From an uncultured Clostridia bacterium (GTDB lineage Bacteria; Bacillota; Clostridia; Christensenellales; Aristaeellaceae): a stretch of 7,852 bases of DNA. This document shows, in pieces, positions 1-4,691 of this stretch; position 1 is the stretch's first letter; each line of letters begins with the position of its first letter. The position numbers were made by a program, and so were the translations under genes. The notes below the pieces were generated by a model. The model was not told where the DNA came from. It searched no databases and saw only the letters and a program-made list of their open reading frames with translations. The stretch is from positions 1 through 7,852 of the forward strand of contig CAMKAE010000097.1 of assembly GCA_946410395.1 (NCBI GenBank), given 5' to 3'.

Positions 1-272
1 ACCGCCATCTGAACCTTCGCCATGCTCAGCGGGCTGGGCGAGATGTGCGCCCCGAACCAGCGCCGGTCCACGTCCAGCTCCCGGCCTTCGAGGTACTCGC
101 CCTCCCGGGCCAGGATCGTCACCGCGTCGAGCAGCGTGCTCATCGTCTTCGTCTGCTCCGCGATCTTCGCGGAGTCAAACCCGTCCACCGACTCCTCGAA
201 CCTTGCCAGCGCCTCGGCGGTGTAAGCCAGCGCGAAAGTCCTTTTCCCGACCTTCAGCGGGGTCGTCTTCAT
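1..272 (-). CDS. Probable tail assembly chaperone (partial, 3' end outside window)
   Basis: A frame opens with ATG at 270-272 and stays open to the left edge, giving 90 complete codons. The peptide begins MKTTPLKVGKRTFALAYTAE, then has ALARFEESVDGFD (21-33), an amphipathic stretch KTMSTLLDAVTILAREGEYL (42-61) and the segment RRWFGAHISPSPLSMAK (70-86). The start 'T-x-P-L-K-V-G-K-x-x-F-x-L-x-Y' and the helical middle fit phage tail assembly chaperones of the kind encoded between the tube and tape measure genes. These proteins help load the tape measure. In many long-tailed phages this gene ends with a programmed frameshift into a second frame; that part is beyond the window. The gene carries a good ribosome site. 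Family assignment is from pattern and position. Confidence 0.82.
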   Translation of the reverse strand, partial: MKTTPLKVGKRTFALAYTAEALARFEESVDGFDSAKIAEQTKTMSTLLDAVTILAREGEYLEGRELDVDRRWFGAHISPSPLSMAKVQMA

Positions 273-281
273 GGGGTCGTT

Positions 282-290
282 CCTCCTTTT
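282..290 (-). promoter_or_regulatory. Ribosome binding site of the tail assembly chaperone gene
   Basis: AAAAGGAGG on the minus strand is 9 bases before the ATG at 272. It fixes the start of the partial gene at the left edge. Confidence 0.75.
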
Positions 291-301
291 GGGTTCCAAA
301 A
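287..301 (-). repeat. Short inverted repeat touching the chaperone ribosome site
   Basis: TTTTGGGTTCCAAAA contains a perfect 6-base inverted repeat (TTTTGG / CCAAAA) around a 3-base spacer. On the minus-strand mRNA its 3' arm ends with the four A that open the AAAAGGAGG ribosome site. Folding would therefore lie directly against, but not fully cover, the GGAGG core. Confidence 0.5.
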
Positions 302-304
302 CCG

Positions 305-355
305 CCAACAGCGCCAGAGCGGCGGGTGCACGACTTTCGCCGCTCTGGCTGTTGG
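305..355 (-). terminator. Long hairpin after the major tail gene (possible attenuator)
   Basis: Plus-strand arms CCAACAGCGCCAGAGCGG (305-322) and CCGCTCTGGCTGTTGG (340-355) are complementary over 16 pairs, with a 2-base bulge in the first arm. The C-G and G-C pairs just inside extend the stem by two. The loop is about 13 bases. It begins 12 bases downstream of the tail gene stop. On the minus strand the hairpin is followed by only four consecutive T (CGGTTTT), so it is a weak terminator at best. A partial terminator or mRNA stabiliser, keeping tail tube mRNA in excess over chaperone mRNA, is a reasonable reading but inferred. Confidence 0.6.
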
Positions 356-366
356 GATGCTTACGC

Positions 367-948
367 TTAGATGCCCGCCAGGCCGTCCAGCCAGGCGATG
401 CACGCCGCCGCCGTGGTGAAGTTCGCCTTCTTCCGGAAGACGGGCTCGCCACTGCCGCGAATCTGCAGGGCCTCGGCCTTGCCGTCCAGGGTCGGGGTCT
501 GCCAGTTGATGGTCTCCTGCTTGGTCTCCGCCGTCTCCGACGTGAGGCCGAACAGGCTCTTGTAGATCCAGATGCCCTGGTAGCTGGTCACGCCATTTTT
601 GCGGCGGACGCGCATGTAGCCCAAGCCGACGTGCTTTGCGCTGGCCGCGGTCTCCAGGTAGTAGGTGCTGTCGTTGCCGGCGCCCTGGACGGACTCCAGC
701 AGGCCCAGATAGGCCTGGGCCTCCTCGGTCACGTCGTCCACGCCGACCTGCACCTGCATGCCGGTGATGCCGTTGTCGTCCTCGGCGTCCACGTCATCGG
801 CCCGCAGGGGGTTGTTGGCGCGGTTGATGGTCAGGTTCGCGGTCATCGCGCGGCCGATCACCATGCCCGCGTTGTAGGTGGGCTCGCTGCCGTCCACATG
901 GTTGGCCAGGGTGGCGGCGACCACGTGCCGCATGCCGATAAATGCCAT
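367..948 (-). CDS. Major tail tube protein (phi13-type)
   Basis: This 193-residue protein resembles the phi13-family phage major tail protein (TIGR01603), whose hexameric rings stack into the tail tube of long-tailed phages. The family pattern is clear: an N-terminal domain ending in a strand-rich stretch with ANLTINRANNPLRADDVDAE (37-56) and GITGMQVQVGVDDVTEEAQAY (60-80). HVGLGYMRVRRKNG (106-119), SYQGIWIYKSLFGL (122-135) and the hallmark ETKQETINWQTPTLDG (141-156) follow. Length matches the family. No C-terminal Ig-like extension is present. The gene begins 6 bases after the gp10-like stop with a strong AAAAGGAG site and ends with TAA. It is followed by the only sizeable gap in the window, which carries hairpins. 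Confidence 0.94.
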   Translation of the reverse strand: MAFIGMRHVVAATLANHVDGSEPTYNAGMVIGRAMTANLTINRANNPLRADDVDAEDDNGITGMQVQVGVDDVTEEAQAYLGLLESVQGAGNDSTYYLETAASAKHVGLGYMRVRRKNGVTSYQGIWIYKSLFGLTSETAETKQETINWQTPTLDGKAEALQIRGSGEPVFRKKANFTTAAACIAWLDGLAGI

Positions 949-954
949 GTTGTT

Positions 955-1404
955 TCACTCCTTTTCCTCCCCGGCCACCGCCGGGACGGTTCCTGTCTCC
1001 AAGTAGTTGCCCCACATCTCCTCCAGCTTTTCGCCCACGGCCGGCTCCGCGGCGTCGTTCGCCGCGTCGGCCCAGTAGCTCGGCTGGATGTGCTTCGTGC
1101 CGTAGTGCAGGATGAAGGCCTTCTCCGCGTTCCGCGTGCCCTTCTTGTCCTTGCCCTTGGGGTAGACGTCCACGTACACCGTGCCGCCGTTCCCGAAGGA
1201 CTGCACGCCCTCCGGCGTGCCGATGGACTCGATCATCGCGCCGCTCTTGCGGAACTTCCTTTTTTCAGCCTCGCGCCGCCAGCTGGCGGCGATCTCGTTG
1301 CCCGCCTCCTGGGTCATGGCCTGCGCCATGGCCCCGGTGCGCTGCCCCAGCCGGGTCATGTCCCGGACCAGCTCGTCCAGGCCGCTCGCGTCGAATCCTG
1401 CCAT
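955..1404 (-). CDS. HK97 gp10-like head-tail / tail protein
   Basis: This 149-residue protein matches the HK97 gp10 family (PF04883; SPP1 gp16.1-like), small proteins needed for joining or completing the tail. An amphipathic N-terminal helix (GLDELVRDMTRLGQR, 8-22, and on to about 48) precedes the basic segment KRKFRKSGAMIESI (48-61). This resembles the conserved 'TG-L--SI' position of the family. A beta strand follows (GTVYVDVYPKG, 74-84), then the diagnostic RNAEKAFILHYGTKHIQPSY (91-110), equivalent to the usual 'A-x-x-x-E-Y-G-T ... P-R-P-F'. The acidic tail is short. The ATG at 1402-1404 is separated from the previous stop by a single base, which points to reinitiation by the same ribosome. 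Confidence 0.93.
   Translation of the reverse strand: MAGFDASGLDELVRDMTRLGQRTGAMAQAMTQEAGNEIAASWRREAEKRKFRKSGAMIESIGTPEGVQSFGNGGTVYVDVYPKGKDKKGTRNAEKAFILHYGTKHIQPSYWADAANDAAEPAVGEKLEEMWGNYLETGTVPAVAGEEKE
958..965 (-). promoter_or_regulatory. Ribosome binding site of major tail protein
   Basis: AAAAGGAG on the minus strand lies 9 bases before the ATG at 948 and overlaps the last codons of the gp10-like gene. It fits a highly made structural protein. Confidence 0.75.
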
Positions 1405-1405
1405 C

Positions 1406-1717
1406 TCAGTAGCCCTCGCACTCGAAGATGTGGTGAATCCAGCCCTCCTCGCGGTCGTAGTCGATCGTGTGGCTCACGCTCACCCGGTCGTCCGCTTCCA
1501 GGGCCTCCATCAGCCGCTCCGCCATGGGATCGGCCTCGTCCTGGGTGTATCGGTGGACGTAAAAACGCCAGGCCTCGTCGTGGACATCGTCCGACAACAG
1601 GGGCAGGCGTCTCGTCTCCTCCCAGTAGGTGTAGTCCTCTTCCTTCTCCATCGAGAAGCCGCGCCGGATCGCCGGATCGACGGCGACCAGCATCGTGCGG
1701 ATCTCCTCCCGCGTCAT
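1406..1717 (-). CDS. Neck/tail protein of unknown family (103 aa); candidate tail terminator
   Basis: I do not recognise this protein with certainty. Its 103 residues begin MTREEIRTMLVAVDPAIRRG and end in a hydrophobic/aromatic strand GWIHHIFECEGY. The middle has WRFYVHRYTQDEADPMAERL (50-69) followed by EALEADDRVSVSHTIDYD (71-88). An alpha-beta plan with a 'F-Y-V-x-R-Y-T ... E-x-L ... H-H-x-F' layout resembles small tail terminator or tail completion proteins of siphoviruses (DUF3168, lambda gpU or SPP1 gp17 type), and the size fits. It is acidic overall. It is coupled to the head-closure gene by ATGA and ends one base before the gp10-like gene. In many phages the terminator gene follows the gp10-like gene, so the order here would be reversed if the assignment is right. 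Confidence 0.85.
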   Translation of the reverse strand: MTREEIRTMLVAVDPAIRRGFSMEKEEDYTYWEETRRLPLLSDDVHDEAWRFYVHRYTQDEADPMAERLMEALEADDRVSVSHTIDYDREEGWIHHIFECEGY

Positions 1718-2073
1718 GGCCGCGTCACCTCCAGGCTCAGGTCGGTGATGGGCGTCGGGCCGTCGTCGTCGATGCCGTGCCAGGCCCGCTGGACCCGGTA
1801 GACCGGTTCGCCCGCCGTCCCGTCGTTCCAGTCGGCCATCTCCCGCAGCACCACCACGTCGTTCTGGCGGATGGAGCGGTTCTGGAGCACCCGAATCCGG
1901 GCGTCTGTCCGCAGCTCCCGCCGTCCCTCGGTGGGCCTGGCGGGGGAGGTCTCGAAGTTGGCCTCCCCGTACCAGCTCCGCCCGATCACGATGTAGACCG
2001 CCTTCGGCTTCTCGCCGCTCATGGCGGCGTCCACCTTGCGGAAGATGGTGCAGATCCCGGAATCAAGAATCAT
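1714..2073 (-). CDS. Probable head-closure / head-tail joining protein (SPP1 gp16-like)
   Basis: The reading frame is open further upstream, but the ATG at 2071-2073 gives the natural product of 119 residues, MILDSGICTIFRKVDAAMSG and so on, overlapping the connector gene by 11 bases. Starting further up would add an arginine-rich out-of-character stretch. Only a weak G-rich site precedes it. The protein looks like a beta-rich domain: VYIVIGRSWYGEANFETSP (26-44), DARIRVLQNRSIRQNDVVVL (57-76), YRVQRAWHGIDDDGPTPITD (92-111), LSLEVTRP at the end. This pattern and the place right after the gp6-like gene fit the small head-closure proteins that stop DNA leakage and accept the tail. The family name is inferred mostly from pattern and order. 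Its TGA overlaps the next ATG as ATGA. Confidence 0.82.
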   Translation of the reverse strand: MILDSGICTIFRKVDAAMSGEKPKAVYIVIGRSWYGEANFETSPARPTEGRRELRTDARIRVLQNRSIRQNDVVVLREMADWNDGTAGEPVYRVQRAWHGIDDDGPTPITDLSLEVTRP

Positions 2074-2353
2074 CCGCCCGCACCCCCTGCCGCACCCAGC
2101 GTTCCCGCCGGCGCAGCCGCAGCCAGTCGGGCATCCCGGTCTGGCTGTCGCGGCTCTGGTATTGCCACACGGTGTAGTCCACCACCAGCAGCAGGTCCTC
2201 GGCGCTGTCCGGGTCGAGCTTGATGCCCGTCCCCTCCAGCTCCTGGGCCGCTGCGGTGATCCGCGCCTCAAAGTAGTGGTCGAGGGTCTGATCCGTCTGC
2301 AGCCGGTTGAGGCGCGTCTTGACCAGCTCCAGCGCCTGGCTCACATTGACCAC
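2063..2353 (-). CDS. Head-tail connector (HK97 gp6 / SPP1 gp15-like adaptor)
   Basis: This 96-residue, mostly helical protein matches the phage gp6-like head-tail connector family (PF05135) in length, place and pattern. It has an N-terminal helix SQALELVKTRLNRL (5-18), a central stretch AAAQELEGTGIKLD, and the typical LLLVVDYTVWQYQSRD (54-69) followed by MPDWLRLRRRERW (74-86). Proteins of this family form a ring beneath the portal that extends the DNA channel and receives the head-closure protein. Translation starts at GTG (2351-2353), backed by AAAAGGAGG. The end overlaps the next gene by 11 bases. Confidence 0.92.
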   Translation of the reverse strand: MVNVSQALELVKTRLNRLQTDQTLDHYFEARITAAAQELEGTGIKLDPDSAEDLLLVVDYTVWQYQSRDSQTGMPDWLRLRRRERWVRQGVRADDS

Positions 2354-2356
2354 GGC

Positions 2357-2536
2357 TCACCCCTCCTTTTTCGTTTTCGCCTTCCTGGCCGGTTTCTCCG
2401 CCTCGATCAGCCCGTCCGCGACCAGCGCCCGGACGGCTCCCTCGTCCGGGTCGATGCCCGGACGGGGGAACACGTCGCCCTCGTGGTAGATGTGCAGCGG
2501 GTCACCCGGCCAGATGAACGTCCGCAGAACCTTCAT
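2357..2536 (-). CDS. Small head-module protein, unknown function (59 aa)
   Basis: The ATG at 2534-2536 overlaps the capsid stop as ATGA, and the frame runs to TGA at 2357-2359. No ribosome site is visible, so translation probably depends on coupling to the capsid gene. The protein reads MKVLRTFIWPGDPLHIYHEG at its start, then an acidic/helical part with AVRALVADGLIEAEKP (34-49) and a strongly basic tail (ARKAKTKKEG). Many HK97-like phages carry a 50-70 residue protein at this place, with a 'G-x-V ... L...G-L-I/V-E' pattern; none has a firm role known to me. A link to capsid vertices or to decoration is possible but unproven. The basic tail could touch DNA or RNA. Confidence 0.82.
   Translation of the reverse strand: MKVLRTFIWPGDPLHIYHEGDVFPRPGIDPDEGAVRALVADGLIEAEKPARKAKTKKEG
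2362..2370 (-). promoter_or_regulatory. Ribosome binding site that sets a GTG start for the head-tail connector
   Basis: AAAAGGAGG on the minus strand is 8 bases before GTG at 2351-2353. No ATG is available in this frame near the site, so it supports GTG initiation 3 bases after the stop of the 59-residue protein. Confidence 0.7.
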
Positions 2537-3933
2537 CAGTTGGCGGTGTCGGTAGCGAAGGTCATGGTGGCGGTAGGCGTGGTGCCGCCGATGCCGATGG
2601 CCACGAAAGCCTCCGCGACGGCGGGCGCGCCGTCATAGCGGGCCGTGCCCTTGAACACGGTCTGATCGGCCAGGAAGCGGACGTGCTCAGAGGTGGCGAA
2701 CTTATCGCCGGCGCGCTCGGCCAGGACGTAGGTGTCGAAGTAGCCGCCGATGATCACGTTATCCGCCAGGAAGGGCAGGATCTCGATGGTGCCGCCCACG
2801 ATGGGCATCACGCCGCTCAGGGCGGTCACGATCTGGCCGGAGGCGGTCGCCAGCACGGCGGCGGCCATCAGGGCCGTGTAGGTGGTCTCGTTCATCGCCC
2901 AGGTCAGGCCGCCCTTGGCGTACTTGCTCTTGGCCGCGCCCGCGGCGGTCACCACGGCGGCGAAGAGATCCACGCCCTTGGTGGCGGCGGGGATGGTGAT
3001 GATGTTGGTGGTGTGCAGGTCGACCCAGGGGCGCGCGGTGGCGGGATAGCCAGTGGGCGCTTCGGTCTGGACCAGGCGGCTCACGATGCCCTGGGGCATC
3101 TTCTGGGTGGTGTTGGCGTTGCGGCCGAAGAGGATCGCCTTGTCCATGGCGAGGCCGATGGCCTGGCCGATGGCGCTCACCAGCTCGGAGGCCAGGTTCA
3201 GATCGCTGTCCTCGAGAGTGGCGTTGCAGATCGCGAAGAAGCCGCCCACCTTGAAGCAGTTCAGCTCCAGATCGTAGAAGGCCAGGCTCAGCTCGTTTAG
3301 GTTGGCACAGCAGTCGGTCCAGATGGCCTCCGGCGCGGTGCCCATGACAAGCTGACGGCCGTCGCCGCTGATGTGGCGCACGGTCACGTGCTTGTAGAGC
3401 TTGCTATAGCCCTCGATGTTCTCGCGGATCAGGCCCAGCAGCACCTCGGGGATGGTCAGGCCCACGTTGGTCAGGGCGCGCTTTTCCTTCATCGCGGCGC
3501 GGACTTCGCCCAGGTAGGACTTCATCTCGTCGCGGGTGACGATCTCCGCCAGGCGGTCCCGGGTGGTCATGACGACATTGCGGTTCTCCATTTTCTTCTC
3601 GCTCCTCTCGCGCTTGGTCTCGTCGGGCGCGGGCTTCTCCCGCTGCTCCGGCTCGGTGTCCTGAGCGGCCTCCTCGGCGGCCAGCTCATCGTTCAGGGCG
3701 TCCAGGGCGCTCTCGGTCTCCCGGATCGACTGGTCCAGGGTCTTGCGCTCCTCGCCCAGGGCATTGACGTCCTCCTCGACGGCGGCCTGCTCCTCCGCGT
3801 TCTCCACCTCGTCGATGGCGCGGGTCAGGTCGGCCTCCTTCGCGTCCAGCGCGTCGCGCTGGGTCTTGAGGGCGTCCAGTTCTTTCTGCTTCAGGTCGAT
3901 CTTCTTCCGAAGCATCAGGGCTTTAAGTGCCAT
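2536..3933 (-). CDS. Major capsid protein, HK97 fold, with N-terminal delta (scaffold-like) domain
   Basis: This 465-residue protein builds the icosahedral shell. Residues 1 to about 114 are highly charged and rich in E, D, K, Q, A and L with heptad-like spacing (for example KIDLKQKELDALKTQRDALD at 11-30). This predicts a long coiled coil, as expected for the delta domain that acts as built-in scaffold and is removed by the protease upstream. The shell domain follows. It carries the typical HK97-family stretches IPEVLLGLIRENIEGYSKLY (161-180), the segment around DKAILFGRNAN (264-274) with KMPQGIV (278-284), LTWAMNETTYTALMA (343-357), GTIEILPFLADNVIIGGY (381-398) and HVRFLADQTVFKGTARYDG (417-435). 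The cleavage site cannot be read from sequence; the region 100-118 (EKPAPDETKRERSEKKMEN) is the likely linker. Four cysteines (208, 209, 226, 236) lie in the N-terminal part of the shell domain. The TGA overlaps the next ATG. Confidence 0.96.
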   Translation of the reverse strand: MALKALMLRKKIDLKQKELDALKTQRDALDAKEADLTRAIDEVENAEEQAAVEEDVNALGEERKTLDQSIRETESALDALNDELAAEEAAQDTEPEQREKPAPDETKRERSEKKMENRNVVMTTRDRLAEIVTRDEMKSYLGEVRAAMKEKRALTNVGLTIPEVLLGLIRENIEGYSKLYKHVTVRHISGDGRQLVMGTAPEAIWTDCCANLNELSLAFYDLELNCFKVGGFFAICNATLEDSDLNLASELVSAIGQAIGLAMDKAILFGRNANTTQKMPQGIVSRLVQTEAPTGYPATARPWVDLHTTNIITIPAATKGVDLFAAVVTAAGAAKSKYAKGGLTWAMNETTYTALMAAAVLATASGQIVTALSGVMPIVGGTIEILPFLADNVIIGGYFDTYVLAERAGDKFATSEHVRFLADQTVFKGTARYDGAPAVAEAFVAIGIGGTTPTATMTFATDTAN

Positions 3934-4522
3934 GTTGCAGCACTCCTTTCATGCGTTCTTTCCACGCCTGGAGGCGGCGCTTCTCCAGCTCGTCGCGCTG
4001 CGCGCTGCGGGCGGAGACGCTCGTGGCCTCATAGGCCGGGAAGGTGCAGACGCTCACCTCGTGCAGTCTGACCTCCGTGATCGTCCAGTGTACGGAGTTG
4101 TCATCGCGGAACTCGGTCTCCTCGCTGACAATTTCAAACCCGAACGAGCACTGATCCACGTCGCCCCGGCGAACGCGCTCCCAGGTGTTGACGGCGTCCC
4201 CATCGTTCGGATTGATGGTGATGTCGCCCCACAGGCCGCGCTCGTCTTCCCGGAGCTCCAGGGTGTGTGCCTTCGTCCGGCCCAGTACAAGCCGGCTGTC
4301 ATGGTTGGTCAGGGCCCGAATGTCCCCGCCTGCCAGGGAATTAGAAAAGGCTCCGGGCGCGACGCTCTCGCTCATGCCGGGGCCAATTTCATAATTGGAA
4401 TTGAAGACGGCGAAGTAGCCGGTGATGTGCTTCCCGCCGTTCTCGTCCTCCCTCGTCTGGTATTCCGTCATCACGGCCCGGACCACCCGGTCCTCCGCCG
4501 TGCGCCTCTCCTGATCAGTCAT
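3923..4522 (-). CDS. Prohead maturation protease (HK97 gp4-like)
   Basis: This 199-residue protein belongs to the HK97-type prohead serine protease family (PF04586), which removes the delta domain of the capsid protein inside the immature shell and then itself. Family landmarks are visible in order: HITGYFAVFNS (32-42), SESVAPGAFSNSL (51-63), ALTNHDSRLVLGRT (70-83) with the likely catalytic His74, GLWGDITIN (96-104), then VDQCSFGFEIV (122-132) with the likely nucleophile Ser126. LHEVSVCTFPAYEATSVSAR (153-172) follows, with the likely third catalytic residue Glu155. The triad assignment is by analogy with HK97 gp4. The gene starts with a strong AAGGAGGAGG site. Its end overlaps the capsid gene by 11 bases in another frame, and the basic tail (KRRLQAWKERMKG) contains the coding DNA for the capsid ribosome site. 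Confidence 0.96.
   Translation of the reverse strand: MTDQERRTAEDRVVRAVMTEYQTREDENGGKHITGYFAVFNSNYEIGPGMSESVAPGAFSNSLAGGDIRALTNHDSRLVLGRTKAHTLELREDERGLWGDITINPNDGDAVNTWERVRRGDVDQCSFGFEIVSEETEFRDDNSVHWTITEVRLHEVSVCTFPAYEATSVSARSAQRDELEKRRLQAWKERMKGVLQHGT
3943..3949 (-). promoter_or_regulatory. Ribosome binding site of major capsid protein
   Basis: AAAGGAG on the minus strand sits 9 bases before the ATG at 3933, within the end of the protease gene. It supports independent strong initiation of the capsid protein. Confidence 0.75.
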
Positions 4523-4691
4523 CGTGATCCTCCTCCTTCCGCACCGGGCAGTCCGCCGCCGACGGCGTCAGCGACCACCAGCCCTTGCAGCGTTTGAAAA
4601 AGACGTGAGCGCACCAGTCGCCCCGTCTCTTGCACCAGATCCGCATCTCGTCCCCGTAGACGGCGTGCGGACAGCTCAGCTTGATCTTCAT
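4515..4691 (-). CDS. Small cysteine-rich protein, function unknown (58 aa)
   Basis: I do not recognise this protein as a named family. The frame is longer upstream, but the ATG at 4689-4691 overlaps the portal stop as ATGA, which makes it the natural coupled start; no good ribosome site is visible. The 58-residue product begins MKIKLSCPHAVYGDEMRIWC and has five cysteines at 7, 20, 27, 35 and 48, with histidines at 9 and 29. The intervals between cysteines are 12, 6, 7 and 12 residues. It is basic and aromatic in the middle (FFKRCKGWW) and acidic at the end (EEDHDD). The cysteines suggest a small metal-bound or disulfide-held fold, but there is no classic CxxC pair. It ends 8 bases inside the protease gene, so it is made with the head proteins and may act in head assembly; that is inference. 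Confidence 0.8.
   Translation of the reverse strand: MKIKLSCPHAVYGDEMRIWCKRRGDWCAHVFFKRCKGWWSLTPSAADCPVRKEEDHDD
4529..4538 (-). promoter_or_regulatory. Ribosome binding site of prohead protease
   Basis: AAGGAGGAGG on the minus strand, 6 bases before the ATG at 4522, lies inside the last codons of the cysteine-rich gene. It is among the strongest sites in the window and decides the protease start. Confidence 0.75.

Noticed and set aside
271..2223. A 650-codon open frame on the plus strand
   Set aside because: It lies antisense to six clearly real genes. Its product is low in complexity (rich in G, A, R, H, L, V) with no family pattern, as expected from third-position GC bias on the coding strand.
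1714..2271. A longer 185-residue version of the head-closure protein
   Set aside because: The extra N-terminal part is an arginine- and cysteine-rich shadow of the connector gene. The ATG at 2073 gives a normal-sized protein with an 11-base overlap.
3373..4071. Plus-strand open frame opposite the capsid and protease genes
   Set aside because: The leucine, glycine and valine repeats mirror the charged coiled coil on the other strand. No ribosome site or motif was seen.
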